64,000 bases of DNA, taken from Pythium myriotylum (Eukaryota > Oomycota > Peronosporomycetes > Pythiales > Pythiaceae). The DNA lies in contig JALJCQ010000034.1 in NCBI GenBank assembly GCA_023091665.1, positions 62,001 through 126,000 of the forward strand, written 5' to 3'. The notes under the pieces are model-generated. The model saw only the letters and a program-made list of their open reading frames with translations. It was not told the DNA's origin and ran no database searches. The position numbers and the translations under genes are program-made. Positions 10,567 through 22,172 of the stretch are shown in pieces. The stretch's first letter is position 1. The number at the start of each line of letters is the position of its first letter.

Positions 10567-13500
10567 TTGCAATGATCGTTTCGGCCTCTCCAAGAGTGCC
10601 TCTCTTCTTCAGCGTCGGCCGAAGCACCAGGCTTCCACGCGCAAGGTCATCCGTGGAACCATCTCCTTCTGTAGTTAGACCATTCTCTGCTCTAGTTCAA
10701 GCTCGGCTTCCGCTCGTCAAGACGCGGAAGCCGACTTCACACTCGAGTCCGGTGCCACATGAGCGGCTGCCGTGCAAGCTTCGGATACTCAGATCCAGCG
10801 TGGTCAACTTCAACTCGGACGCGCCTGCGCCGTGGAACCTGTGGATGACCATGCAACAGCTCGGGTCACGACGTACTACTACTCGCACCAAGTCACATCG
10901 CGCGTCACCACTTCAGTCACGTCACACTGCAAAGCACGAAGGCACGGGCCACTGGATTTCTGCCGTGAGCTCTTCCAGCTTGCCTCCACTCGGGCTGAAG
11001 CAGGCTCGTCGCTGCTCCGTCGCTTGCACACGAGTTCCTTGACGCGCTCTGACACGTGAGAGGAACAATCACGGCGACGCGATCTCCGTCGTATTACACC
11101 GGAACTCGCCGCATGCATCGCGGAGGATGCGCCGCGCCTGTTGACTCCGCAAGTTCACGTCGAGTCCCACGGTCGCCGAATGGCCTTTCCTCGGTCTCCT
11201 GCCGATCGTTGAGCGAGATCATGTTGAAGTGGCTCTTTGGGTACCTTCGTGCAACCTCCATCTATTTTCTCAGTGTACAGCGCTCTCATTGGTGGAAAAG
11301 CAGCTAAGCGCCGCGAGAGATTTCTATAAATTGATGGTCGGCGGGATTTTCGAACGAGCTGATCGCCAGCGACGGTGGATCTGATTAACGAGGCGAAGTC
11401 TTTACATGGACCCCTTCGGCACGTCCCGAGACGGCGAGGTCTCGACGTGCCACGTCGGAACCAGGTCGGGTTTCTGGCGAGGGGTCCTTCCTTCCAGTCA
11501 ACAGCGTGAGACACAAACACGAGTGAAGAGCTCCTCGTGTTGACGCCTGCCAGTTGGCCGGTTGGTGCTCGTTGCTCGCACGCAAGGAGCAAGTAGAAGC
11601 ACTGGACATGGTTCAACGCGTTCGGTCAGAGAAAGCTGTGACGACAAAGCTGTTAGAGATCGTCGCTGCAACTCCAACGACGGTCTCTCTCGGCACAAGT
11701 ACTACTAGTTCCTAAATGTCACAAGAGTCTGCTTTGGATGCCTCGCCAAGATGAAAGAGAAGGTTTCGAGCAGAGAAATCTTTCTACGCACGTGGCGACA
11801 GCGCAAGAAGTCAAGAAGCGAAGTCGATGGCTACTTCCGACCGAGTCCGACGACGTCAACATTACCCTCCGCTAAGGCGTTTGGAAGGTGATGTGGTCGC
11901 ATTTGACTGAAGAACCCTTCGCTTCGTCGAAGGGAAGGTCCTGAGGTACAGAAGGTCGCCTATACTCAACCCTCGAGTCACGAGTACCAAGCGATCGAAC
12001 ATCCGCTGAAGACGGGTGCATCGCCGTTCGCAACGCGTTCCTCGCGGTCTTCTCGTCGTTCGTGTGGCCATGTGAGCAGGCTTTGAAGAATGGACGACTG
12101 CTTCGAAACTGCTCGTGGCCGAACGGATGGATCCGCGAGGCACCTGGAGGCTCTCCAGTCAACTGTGCACGATGGCGCGCCTCCAAGGACGAAGAGCCTC
12201 TCCGGCACCGATTCCCATCATTTGAAAAATTGGGTTTGTCCATCTTCGAAGCTCACGCATCCTGTGCGATCGGCAGCTGCGGCGCATCGCCTCGGACGTG
12301 TGATCCGTTTGTTCGGCCTGGTACAGTGTGTAGCCCTCTGGTGCCGGTGCGTAGAATGTGGGTGAGTCTGCGAGAAATGAGATCCTTGAAGATGAGACCC
12401 CTTTCGCGCAGTTCTGTTTTGCCGACTCTCTGAATCAGAGGGTTTGTCTCGTGTTCACCTGCGCAATGAGATCTTGAACATGGCAAAGAGAACCAGTCCG
12501 CCTCTAATGGAGCGATACGGCTTCATGTTTTTCCATGGAGCAGATCCCTCGACCGGCTCCTTTCGTGTTGATGGTGGACAATCTCCATTTACATCCACTT
12601 TTTTTTTTTTTAATAATTGTATGCGCATATCGGAAGTCGTCGCCACCGTGGAGATCAGCCATGATCCGTTGGTTCCTGGTCGATTTGCTGCACTCGCCAC
12701 TTCGTTCTGTCGATGGAGCCGCCGTAGACGTGGCGGCCCGCGAAAATTTGGCGCGGCCCCAGAAATCCAGTTGGGAAGAATGTGCATGTTGAAGAACGGC
12801 GAGCTGACAGGTGAGATGGGCGACCACCAAGGACGTCAGCGACCGAACGCTCTTGGAGGCCCCCGTCTCGATTATGCATGCGATTGAGTTCATGGCTCGT
12901 GGATGTGAGGAACAACACGCCGTTGGCGATGGGAAGGACTCTTATGCGTAACCATGACGCCCCGCCTTGGAAGCCTTCATCGGGGGCGAGTGCTCTATTA
13001 TCGTTCAGACAAACGAGGTATTCCTTCGTCAAGTCGACTACACTGACGTGAGGTTTCTGCCTGGTTTTACATCCTCTACAGTACGTGGAGGCGCGATACA
13101 GAAGGGCTCTTGACCGCGACGTGCAGGGCTTTCTCGGCGCTCTCCTTCAGTCAAGTCGGATCTTCAAGGAGCTTATCCAAGTAGCCGCAAGCGCTCGCTT
13201 TGGCGAGAGGAGGAGACGCTCTACTGGGATAATGTACACCTCTTGAGGGGGCTGAGTTGCCCATCATCCGAGCGGAGCTCGAGCGTTTTAATTCGGTGCC
13301 CCAGGCAACGTTCCAGCCACGGCCGCGGTCTGGTTTCCTTCGCCTGGACGCGACGCTTCGAGGCTTCGTGGAAGTCTCGGCCTTCAAGCAGCTGCAGCGC
13401 GAGGAAGACTTGCTGTCGTGGAAGGACACCAGTGCACTGCGTACAGTGTGTCTTTGTATCGCACCCAAACCATCCGAGCTGAGACCGTCAGCATCTTTGT

Positions 13501-13844
13501 GGCGACCACCCACTGTCTGCCGACTACGTGAGGGTGGGATCCCGTCGCCCATCTCAGGCGCCCTGCTCGTTCACTCAACGTGCAGCGGGCGAAATTTTCG
13601 CGGTTGCCGCTGATCCGTGCGTGTCGACACGCCGCGAGGCACGCACTGGATTCCCGAGGCGCTCGGGGGAGCTCTCCCGTACCGTACTACCGTACCGTAC
13701 CAAGTCGTCGGGGATGCTCGCAGGTTCCTTGAACCTGCACTAAATCGGTCCTACTCTGCGAGTCCCACGATCTTTCCTTCCTTGCAACGGGGTCTCAGCA
13801 GCGGCTCCCAGTGGTTTCCCGCGTCGCAGCACCCGCTCGAGGAT
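10567..13844. other. 3.3-kb stretch without a recognisable gene
   Basis: Only short ORFs with random-looking composition on both strands. A T-run of about 13 lies at 12599-12612. A plus-strand frame at about 13257-13460 (IIRAELERFNSVPQATF region) reads a little more like protein than the rest and may be a decayed relic, but I recognise no family. Confidence 0.5.
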
Positions 13845-13845
13845 C

Positions 13846-13864
13846 TTTCATTCTGCCATTTGCG
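13846..13864 (+). promoter_or_regulatory. Initiator-like motif of the MFS transporter gene
   Basis: TTTCATTCTGCCATTTGCG matches the oomycete initiator consensus (TCATTYYNCAWTTT) almost exactly and lies about 45-60 bases before the chosen ATG. This supports the start at 13907 over the in-frame ATG at 13811, which is upstream of the motif. Confidence 0.6.
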
Positions 13865-13906
13865 CCGCGTCGACCAAGTCTTCCTTCGCAAGCGAGAACC
13901 CGCAAG

Positions 13907-15358
13907 ATGTCGACGACCGGCAAGGACATCGAGGCCGGCACGCCGCTCTACAACGAGTACGGCTCGCCCAAGGTCGACGGCGTCCAGGAAGGCCAGCCGG
14001 GCGAGCGCCGCGGCGCCTCGCTCCCCATGCTGCTGCTCATCTCCATGCCGCGTATGGCCATCAACATGGCCTGGTCGGCGCAGTGGGCCGCGCTCGGCCC
14101 CTACCTCGGCACCATGCTCCCCAAGTTCGCCGTCCAGCTCACGCAGGTCATCGGCCCGCTCTCCGGTATCCTCGTCGGCCCCACGGCGGGTGTGCTCAGT
14201 GATCGCAGTCTCAATCAGTGGGGCCGTCGTCGTCCGTTCCTGCTCTACGCCGCCATCGCCAGTATCATTTGCTGGATCTGCATGGGCTACACGCGTGAGA
14301 TGGGTGAGGCCTGTGGCGACTACGGCGACGGCAAGGAGGGCGTGCCCACGAGCCGCAAGTGGACCGCCTTCTTCACCGTCTTCTTCTACCTCTGGATGGA
14401 CATCACCGTCAACGTCGTGCAGACGCCGGCGTTCCTGCTCGTCGCCGATTTCGCCGGCGACCGCCAAACCACCGGTGCCGCGTTTGCGCAGGGCTGGGCG
14501 ACGCTCGGCTCGATCTGCGTCTCGGGCTACATCGAGATCTGGGGCCCCGCGCACAACACGCTCCACTACTTCCTCGGCATGCTCTGTGTGATCATGCTCT
14601 TCACGGTCGGTCTTGTCTGCATCGTCGCCAAGGAGACGCCGCTCGACCCCACGCAGGCCGATACCGAGTCGGTCTGGAAGCGCATCGGCGAGGCCTTCTA
14701 CTCGATCTACAAGGGTCTCCGCATGCTTCCGTACGTGCTCGTCATCTACTGCTTTATCTTCTTCTGCGTGCAGTACGGCTACACGGCCTACAACGGCAAC
14801 AAGGGCCAGTTCTTCGGCTTTGAGGTCTACGGCGGTTCGGCCGAGAACGCCGACAACTGCGAGCCCTCCTGCTCGCAGGCGCAGAAAGACTACAACCACG
14901 GCGTCAAGGTCGCCGGCGGCTCCACGGATCTGCTCTTCAACGGCGTCGGGTACGCGTACTCGTTCACGCTGCCGTGGCTCGTGTCCAAGATCGGCGCCAA
15001 GTGGGTGCTCGTCATCGCGCTCATCCCGCAGTCGCTGCTCATGGTCATGGCCTTCTCGAGCAACGTGACGCTCGACGTGTTCATCGTCGTGATCACGACG
15101 CTCTCGCAGGGCACGGTCTTCGCGCTGCTCGTGCCCGTGATCGTGCACGTCTTCGGCGACAAGGCCGAGATCGGCATCTACGTCGGCGCGCTCAACTCGG
15201 CCAACTGCTTCGGCCAGCTGCTCAACTTCGCCATCGGCGCCGCGATCGTCGAGACCTCGATGGGCTACAAGCTCCCGGTCTTCCTCGGCGGCGTCATGTC
15301 GCTCATCGGCGTCGTCGTCGGCATCTTCTTCTTCAAGATCAAGATGTACTCGTTGTAG
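13907..15358 (+). CDS. Sucrose-transporter-like MFS sugar carrier (GPH family type)
   Basis: 483-residue polytopic membrane protein of the major facilitator superfamily, closest in pattern to plant and fungal sucrose/H+ symporters (glycoside-pentoside-hexuronide:cation symporters). Visible signs: 12 likely membrane segments, the inter-helix motif SDRSLNQWGRRRPFLL with GRRRP at 106-110, DITVNVVQTPAF and DFAGDRQ in the middle, and a cysteine-containing extracytoplasmic loop (NCEPSC) before the C-terminal half. The start at 13907 is preceded by an initiator-like motif; the ATG at 13811 only adds a basic leader. Likely plasma-membrane uptake of sugars, possibly those released by the neighbouring glucanases (inference). 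No intron. A paralogue is at 50579-52093 and a broken one at 15791-16381. Confidence 0.88.
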   Translation: MSTTGKDIEAGTPLYNEYGSPKVDGVQEGQPGERRGASLPMLLLISMPRMAINMAWSAQWAALGPYLGTMLPKFAVQLTQVIGPLSGILVGPTAGVLSDRSLNQWGRRRPFLLYAAIASIICWICMGYTREMGEACGDYGDGKEGVPTSRKWTAFFTVFFYLWMDITVNVVQTPAFLLVADFAGDRQTTGAAFAQGWATLGSICVSGYIEIWGPAHNTLHYFLGMLCVIMLFTVGLVCIVAKETPLDPTQADTESVWKRIGEAFYSIYKGLRMLPYVLVIYCFIFFCVQYGYTAYNGNKGQFFGFEVYGGSAENADNCEPSCSQAQKDYNHGVKVAGGSTDLLFNGVGYAYSFTLPWLVSKIGAKWVLVIALIPQSLLMVMAFSSNVTLDVFIVVITTLSQGTVFALLVPVIVHVFGDKAEIGIYVGALNSANCFGQLLNFAIGAAIVETSMGYKLPVFLGGVMSLIGVVVGIFFFKIKMYSL

Positions 15359-15790
15359 AAGGCAGAAAGTAGCTCGCCGCCCTTTTTCTTGCCCCTGCTT
15401 CCGTTTGCCCATAGCCAGTGCGTTGTGTACAAAACAAGGCCACGTTTTGCCGTGTTTCTCTCTCGATGTCTGTACAGTACTGTAGCTGCTCATCAGGATG
15501 ACAAATGTTTGGGCTCGTATTGGATGCCACGGCTCACATGCTGAGCAGAACTCGATGGATCCACGCGCGGGTTTTCCCGATGGACAGGCAGCTGGTGGCG
15601 TTTTTCGCCCCGGCTCATGGCGCTCGGCTTCCACGTTTGCCTGCGAGATGGAGATGGTGATGGAGCTCGTGGAATGCCGAGCGAAGAGGTGGCTGGTCAA
15701 CTACGAGGCTGTGCAGAACAGAACAAGTGCCAGCACATCTGTTTGAAGGACACGACGTTGGACAGGTAAAGTTGATGTAATGTGAGCAGA
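15359..15790. other. Spacer between transporter gene and its pseudogene
   Basis: 430 bases; no gene or repeat seen. It serves as 3' flank for both converging units. Confidence 0.5.
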
Positions 15791-16381
15791 CTACGATACA
15801 CGTAAGTATGAAGCAGTCTGGTCAGGTACGCAGACTTGGTTGATGCATGAAGAAGGCGCCTGCGAAGAGGGTTTGTGGTCCTCCTGCATCGAGTACATCG
15901 TGAACTTGAGGAAGAGGAGCGAGATGACGATGCCGATGAAGCTCATGGCGCCGCCGATGAAGATGGGGAGCTTGTAGCCCAGCGAGGTCTCGACCAAAGC
16001 AGCGCAGATGACAAAGTTTAGAGGTTGACCGGAGCAGTAGCCCGAGTTGAGTGCACCGACGTAGATGTCGACCTCTAGTTTGTCGCCGAAGATCATGAAG
16101 TAGGGCATGACCATGCGCAATGCATGAGGCACAAGTGCAATCGAAAGGACCCACTTGGCACCCAGCTCGTGGACCAAGAATTGAAGGGCCCAGGAAAAGG
16201 GCGTATAGTGTTGAATGTGTACAGTCGAGCCGTCGACCACCTTCCCGCCGAGGTTACAGTCGCCCTGATCTTTGGTACACGCTGGCGCACAGTTAGCTGT
16301 GCCCCTCGGCTCTTGCAGTCGTAGAACACAATGCCGCCGACTGCGCCGATGTTGACGATCATAACGAAGGTCAACATCCAA
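15791..16381 (-). pseudogene. Broken sucrose-transporter-like MFS gene (C-terminal remnant)
   Basis: The minus-strand translation matches the C-terminal third of the transporter at 13907: NCAPACTKDQ aligns with NCEPSCSQAQ, LGAKWVLSIALVPHALRMVM with IGAKWVLVIALIPQSLLMVM, and GALNSGYCSGQPLNFV with GALNSANCFGQLLNFA. About 35 residues (one membrane segment) are missing between VMPYF and IFGDKLEVDIYVG. Near 16310-16340 the homology changes frame (IVFYDCKSRG lies in another frame). The N-terminal two thirds are absent. The C-terminus runs about 33 residues past the normal end. Confidence 0.8.
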
Positions 16382-16399
16382 ATCGGGGTGGACCTGAGA

Positions 16400-18950
16400 A
16401 GTGGAGGGTACTTTTATCCTCTTCTCTGTACCAGAAGTCGGTTGCGTGCCGAGTCGATCAATAGCCTACACACATAGCTGGCGTGATCAACGTCTTGAAT
16501 TCACATGAGACGAGCTGGAAGACAGCACGGCTGCGAAAGTGGTGGTGCTTTGCTGTGTCTGTGGCGAGGGTTGTTCGCAAAGGCCTCGGAATGTTCCGGT
16601 TCATGTACGCTTTACGTACTTTTCAATCAAGCTGTTCCTGATCTGAGAGAGCGAAGACCATTGACGATCTTGTCTTGTGCATCACGTTCAAGTGCATAAA
16701 TCCCAAGTTTATCCATGTCAGGTTGCAAGATAAATGCTAAATCAATATAGAGAGGTTTTATTGTGGTGATACTGTGCGTAGTTTACTGATTTAATGTGTA
16801 AACGAACCTTGAAGACGTCAGACCCACGCCCAATGTCCATCCTCGCTGCTCTGAGCACGATGATCCGAAGGGATTTGTATCAAGCCAACTTGGATCTTAT
16901 CCAACCGGACTACAATTTTGCGCGCGTCCATCTGGATAGAGTCCCATGAACCACTCCTCTCTCCTGTAGAGTTTAATGATTGGGTATCGACTGTACTCTG
17001 CGCTATGTATTACTTCATCGGTAGCGACCGGACAAACAAACAACGAAGCTGAACATACAGCCCTGTACGCAGGGCTCCAGGAATGTGTACGGCGACATGA
17101 CTCTCGGTCTGATTCGTATCATCGGGGATAGTGAGCTTGTCTTGTGGCAGACCTCAGGAGTCGCCAAGTGCCCGGGACATTTGGATCGGTACATGCAGCG
17201 CGCAACGTAACTCCTCGGCCAGCTCCCAATGACCCAGCTCCACCACTCCCTCTGAACCGGAGACAAAATGGCGTATTGGCCCGCGAACCAGGCTACGGAC
17301 CAGCTCCACTCGACGATCGCCACTTCGGACTGGACCACGACGGATACCCAGCTCATGGACCTCATCGAGTCGGATGTTTCCCACGCTAAGCGCCCGCAAA
17401 GGCCTCTACTTAGCGAAATTCAACAAGCCATCACCCAATACGATCCTGTACGTCGCCAGACCCGGAAACGTAGCCTACCAGAATAAGACCCTGGGGAGCT
17501 GACGCCAGGTTGGTCGCCCCCGATCGTCACCGTGTCTAACTTCTTCCGTAATACACAAAAAGTCGAAATGTCAAGTGTGCGAATATATGCATGGGTATTT
17601 GGGTGCGAGATGCATCGGCCAAATGAATAGATTTGGTCACTGTGGTACATTCGTCGCGAGAAGGCAGTCTTGCTTGATTCACTCATCTACTCATTAATCT
17701 AGGTCTCTATACAGAAATAGACACAGGCCTGAAGACCTGTCCAAACAACTTAATTTATAACAAACAGTTCTCTGGATATTTATATCAAGAGTATTGGTGG
17801 GATCATAATGGGGTCAACTTTCTGAATCTACCCTGGTTTCTCGGCCAAGTTGACCCACGGTAAGGACAGAACGCACAATATGGCGTTCCGAAACGAGATG
17901 AAGTCGTCCCAAGCCACGGATGTAGCGGCTTCGACTTGCCCATAGACGAGTTCAAGTCGGCCGCAGCCCAAGTGAAGCCCATCGCTCCATAATACTACGA
18001 CGAGAGCACGATAAGTGCCGCGTCAGAAGCGCTCACATCGAAAAGACGCATAAACCCATTGTTGAGGACAAACAAGGATGCGAATCCGAGGAAATGGATT
18101 TCTATTATGTAATAGTTCTTTTTCTCCTCCTGGTGCTTCGACGCCGGCGACTTGGGAAGCCGTGTTCGGGCACCAACTCGCCCGTCGAAATATTCATTGG
18201 CTCGTTTTGAGTTTGACCTTTGAATGTGATTGAGCCGAAATCTTTCCCACATCAACCACGGTGCCTCACACGTGGTGCACTTGACATGTGAGAGATTGTT
18301 GAACGCCACCACACTCCGACTTTGTTGGCATTCTTCAGAGTTCAATACTCGAGGTTGATTCCAATATCCAGAGCTTCCCCCGGCCTTGTTATGAACACAT
18401 TGATCAGATACAAACTGCTTTTCGCTGGGAGTTGAAGTGCTTCGGCACTGTCGAACAGTATTCGTTTTCCGAATTGTAATTTGTGGTAGTCAGCATCGTA
18501 TCCATTCTCACGGGACGGCATCCGCTATGATTGACATAGAGTCGGAAGGTGGCAGCCTTCATTGCCGTCGAATGGCATCCATCCCCGTCTTTGTCCAGTC
18601 GCGTGGACTCGGCGTCAACAAAGATCGTCTCTCTCCGTTCGTTCGTTCGTTCGGAGCCGCGACAGAGAGGCACAACCGAGTCTCGGAGACGCGCGTGAGG
18701 GCGCAACAGGGACATAGTCGGTCGCTTGCTTTGTCTGCGTTCCACCCTATCGACTGAACTGCCATCATCATTGATGCGGCCGCCCACGGTCTCTTAGTAA
18801 TCACTATGCCAGTAATGGAGGTCGCATGACTTGTACTCAACTTCATTCAAATCGGAAAGGCGCCTCGAAGCATGCGTGTGTGCTCTGGTCGATTCTTCCC
18901 GATGGAACGCTGATCGAGAAGGAAAATGTTGATGGCTGCCCGCAGCAGCA
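16400..18950. other. 2.5-kb stretch without a convincing gene
   Basis: Short ORFs only. A plus-strand frame at 17268-17486 (MAYWPANQATDQLHSTIATS) and a minus-strand frame at 17995-18345 with a CTTC...RFRLNHI pattern faintly like a BED finger may be transposon relics; neither is assignable. Confidence 0.45.
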
Positions 18951-18956
18951 GCAGTA

Positions 18957-18977
18957 GCGTTTCATTCATTCCAACTT
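18957..18977 (+). promoter_or_regulatory. Initiator-like motif of GH81 gene D
   Basis: GCGTTTCATTCATTCCAACTT, about 20-40 bases before the ATG at 18997; a partial match to the oomycete initiator consensus. Confidence 0.4.
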
Positions 18978-18996
18978 CTACCGTCTCCCGCTCAAG

Positions 18997-21534
18997 ATGG
19001 TCTCAGCCGGGGCTATCGCCGCCAAGCTCGCGATCGGCGTCGCACTCGCGCCAACGCCCGACGCCAACCAAGTCTTCCAAGCCGCCGACAAAGGCGCCTA
19101 CACGCTCTTCGACGAGCCGCTCCAGCGCGACGCGCCGACGAAGGACGTCTTCCCCTACAACGATGGCATCCGCGACTGGCTGCCACCACGATTCCTCGCA
19201 CCCGACGTCATCGGGTCGGCTCCGATCCCCACCAACAACTGGTGGGGGAACATGATCCACCCGGCGAGCACGGCGGCCTCGGCACAGACCGACCCCATGG
19301 TCGAGTCCATCTGGACCAATCCGTACGTCTTCCGTCCCGTGCTCAACAATGCTCCCTTCGGACTCTCGGTCGACTACCCAAACCGGTACATCGGCGGGTC
19401 CTCTGGCCACGGCAGCCTCACGTACGGCGCCAACTTCTCGACGGACTTCACGATCTCGGCAGCCGAGTTCCTCTTGCAGCCGGACCTCCAGGTCACGGGT
19501 TGGGACGATCTTGGTGTGTCATTGCGCTTCTCGTCACTGCTGGGAGGCCAAGTCGTGACGACGCTCGTGCCAGGTATGGCCATCGTCACGGCCAAGTACA
19601 CGAACCTCACTCCGCGTCTCGTGGCCAACAGCACTATCACGTCAGTAAACGACTGTCAAGACTTCTTCCTCAAGGGCAAACGCTTCGTGATCAAGTTGGC
19701 GAGCGGTCAGAAGTGGGTGCTCTACACGAGCACGGAGACGACGCTGCTCTTCGACGGCTTCCAGTCGCTCACGGGCGAGGCCTTCTACACTGGTCACTAC
19801 CGCTTGGCGCTAGTCGTCAGCGACACGCAACTCGCAGCTCTCGACAAGTCGGCCTCCTGCCTGCTCGAAGGAAGCAACATCGAAGCCAAGGACGCCAGCC
19901 ACTACATGTTCCACCTCAAGACCAGCGGGGACTGCTCGAACGGCCTCTTCCACTACCTGCAGGTCCACCACATGGACACGCTCGACCGCTCGAGCGCGGA
20001 GCAAGTCAAGGACTCAACGGCTCGCTCGGCTACGCGCGGTCCCATGACTGGCGTGCTCACCAAGACCAATCCGCCGGTGATCCGCTTCGAGGAGACACAG
20101 AACGTGCCCGTGGACTTCTACCCGCCGCGTACGCCTCGCGCTGACATCATCAAGAACCAAGGCATCAAAGAGTACTTGCTTGAGGACATCAACGCCACGT
20201 GGAGCATCCCTGTAGATGGTAGCTACTACTTCAACGGCAAGGCCATCCACATGTACGCCAACCTCTGTCTCCTGGCGAACAACGTCGCCATCACGGGTGA
20301 CGACAAGAAACAGATCTTGCGCACGTGCCTCGACAAACTCGAGACGGTGCTGCAGCCGTTCATCACCAACACGTGGGTTCACCCACTCAACTACGACACA
20401 ACCTACCGTGGCTTGGTCAGTCCGCTCGGTCTCATCAACAATGACATCCTCGCCGACTTCGGCAACACCATGTACAACGACCACCACTACCACTTCGGCT
20501 ACTGGATCGCCGCGTCCGCGATCGTCAACTATTTGGACCCGACGTGGTCGGGCATCCCACAGCTCAACCGCGTGGCCATGTTGCTCATCCGCGACGTTGC
20601 CAACCCTTCCAACAGCGACCAGCACTTCCCCAAGTTCCGCTCGCTCGACTGGTTCCGCGGCCACTCGTACTCGCACGGTGTGACTTCCGTACCCGACGGC
20701 AAAGACGAAGAGAGCGTATCCGAGGACATCAACTTCCACTACGCCGTCGCGCTCTTCGGCAAGGCCACGGGCAACACACGGCTCGCGACCATCGGTCAGC
20801 TCCTACTCAAGCTCAACACACGCGCCGCGCAGAACTACTTCTTGCTCACGAACGACAACCGCGTCCACCCTCCGTCGATCGTGTCGAACAAAGTCACGGG
20901 GATCATGTGGGACAACAAGGTCACGTACACGACGTGGTTCACGCAGGAGGCGTACGGCATCCACGGCATCCAGATGATCCCGATCACGCCCGTCACCGAG
21001 TACGTGCGCACGCCCAAGTTCATCTCGGAGGAGTGGGACGCCATCGTGAGCAAGATCCCTGATGTCCAGAACACGACGTTGACGAACTCGTGGCTCTCGC
21101 TCATTTACGCCAACTACGCCACGATCAACATGGAGCTCGCGCTCGAGAAGCTGCAGGTGGTGAGCTTGGACAACGGCATCACGCGGTCGTGGGCACTGTT
21201 CATCGCGGCGTCGAGCGCCTCGCCCCTCACGCCTCCAGTCGATGCGACACGTGCTCCGAAGACTCCGTCGCCGACCACTATGGCTCCAAACGCCACGACG
21301 CCGACGCCGTCTCCAACGGTGTCGCCGACAACGCTGGTTCCGAACGGCACGATCCCGTCGGTGACGACTCTCTCCCCCGTCACGCTGTTGCCCGTGACTC
21401 CGAGTCCGAATCCTAGCCCGAGTCCGACGACCCCGGAGCCGACGACTCCTGTGCCGTCTGGCGGCCCATCGAAGCCGACGCCCGCGCCGACGACGAAGGA
21501 GGGCAAGATCACCCAGGTCACGATTCTTGTGTAA
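18997..21534 (+). CDS. GH81 endo-1,3-beta-glucanase D with Pro/Thr-rich tail
   Basis: 845 residues, intronless. N-terminal hydrophobic stretch (MVSAGAIAAKLAIGVALA) compatible with a signal peptide, then a full GH81 domain to about residue 742. Catalytic motifs are intact: YNDHHYHFGYW with D495, and DEESVSEDINFHYA with E572 and E576. The last 100 or so residues are a Ser/Pro/Thr-rich tail ending in TKEGKITQVTILV; no GPI-type hydrophobic end is visible. Such tails are usually O-glycosylated spacers or wall-anchoring regions (inference). It shares the ALFIAASSAS ending of its GH81 domain with gene F, so D and F are closer to each other than to A-C. Confidence 0.93.
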   Translation: MVSAGAIAAKLAIGVALAPTPDANQVFQAADKGAYTLFDEPLQRDAPTKDVFPYNDGIRDWLPPRFLAPDVIGSAPIPTNNWWGNMIHPASTAASAQTDPMVESIWTNPYVFRPVLNNAPFGLSVDYPNRYIGGSSGHGSLTYGANFSTDFTISAAEFLLQPDLQVTGWDDLGVSLRFSSLLGGQVVTTLVPGMAIVTAKYTNLTPRLVANSTITSVNDCQDFFLKGKRFVIKLASGQKWVLYTSTETTLLFDGFQSLTGEAFYTGHYRLALVVSDTQLAALDKSASCLLEGSNIEAKDASHYMFHLKTSGDCSNGLFHYLQVHHMDTLDRSSAEQVKDSTARSATRGPMTGVLTKTNPPVIRFEETQNVPVDFYPPRTPRADIIKNQGIKEYLLEDINATWSIPVDGSYYFNGKAIHMYANLCLLANNVAITGDDKKQILRTCLDKLETVLQPFITNTWVHPLNYDTTYRGLVSPLGLINNDILADFGNTMYNDHHYHFGYWIAASAIVNYLDPTWSGIPQLNRVAMLLIRDVANPSNSDQHFPKFRSLDWFRGHSYSHGVTSVPDGKDEESVSEDINFHYAVALFGKATGNTRLATIGQLLLKLNTRAAQNYFLLTNDNRVHPPSIVSNKVTGIMWDNKVTYTTWFTQEAYGIHGIQMIPITPVTEYVRTPKFISEEWDAIVSKIPDVQNTTLTNSWLSLIYANYATINMELALEKLQVVSLDNGITRSWALFIAASSASPLTPPVDATRAPKTPSPTTMAPNATTPTPSPTVSPTTLVPNGTIPSVTTLSPVTLLPVTPSPNPSPSPTTPEPTTPVPSGGPSKPTPAPTTKEGKITQVTILV

Positions 21535-21564
21535 GCTAGGGTTGAAAGCCTGCGCTCTGAAGGA

Positions 21565-21620
21565 GCACGTATAAAGGCTAAGGCAAGGATTAAAATCCTT
21601 GCCTTAGCCTTTATACGTGC
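21565..21620. repeat. Perfect 26-bp-stem palindrome with TAAA loop
   Basis: Arms 21565-21590 and 21595-21620 are exact reverse complements, separated by TAAA. It starts 30 bases after the GH81 D stop codon, so it probably lies in the 3' untranslated region. A smaller palindrome with the same core (GATGAT-TAAA-ATCATC) follows at about 21629-21644. Confidence 0.95.
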
Positions 21621-21644
21621 ATACAATAGATGATTAAAATCATC

Positions 21645-22172
21645 CCATGACGCTAACTTTCCCTGAGGCACTTTCCTGGACTTGTTTCTTGATTTTGTTG
21701 ATGGCTGTTTTATGCACGATATGACGTTCGTGGAGACGATAGCAAAGATCAGTTCAAGAGCTTGCGTGGCTCACACCAGCCAGGTTAATGCCCACAATCA
21801 TCTCTCGGGAACGCACGGTTAGCTTGCCCCCGGCGTTGTTTGTTGCGGCCGTTAGCAGTTTCAGTGGAAACGTCGTCCACAATCGCAGAGACGGCGAACC
21901 ATCACGTTCCACGAAGCTTCTCCATCCTTCTCAGCTGACGTTTCCTAGCGAGGAAACGCCCGCCGACTAAGAGTTGATTCGACGACGAAACCAATACGAG
22001 ATTCTTACTCCATCCTTGTAGAACTCGCGTGGGCCGCAACTGACGCGCGAGCTCGCGTGTGGAGAAACGGCTTGCGCGTGAAACTCATCGACCTTCCGAA
22101 GATGCCATTCCAGAATTCGCGTTTCGACAGGCAGCAGCTCCCCAGGTTTATCTCCTCGAGCAGGAGACTGAG
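21645..22172. other. Spacer between GH81 genes D and E
   Basis: About 530 bases with no gene. It presumably holds the promoter of gene E; I see no clear initiator-like motif. Confidence 0.5.

Noticed and set aside
10572..11042. 156-codon ORF and neighbouring 120-150 codon ORFs in 10.5-13.6 kb
   Set aside because: Random composition, overlapping on both strands, no family; left as non-coding.
13751..15700. 649-codon minus-strand open frame
   Set aside because: Antisense to the MFS carrier, with monotonous His/Asp/Glu/Arg composition.
17995..18345. Minus-strand ORF with CTTC...RFRLNHI, faintly like a BED finger
   Set aside because: Only one half of a zinc pattern is visible and the rest is unlike hAT proteins; too weak to annotate.
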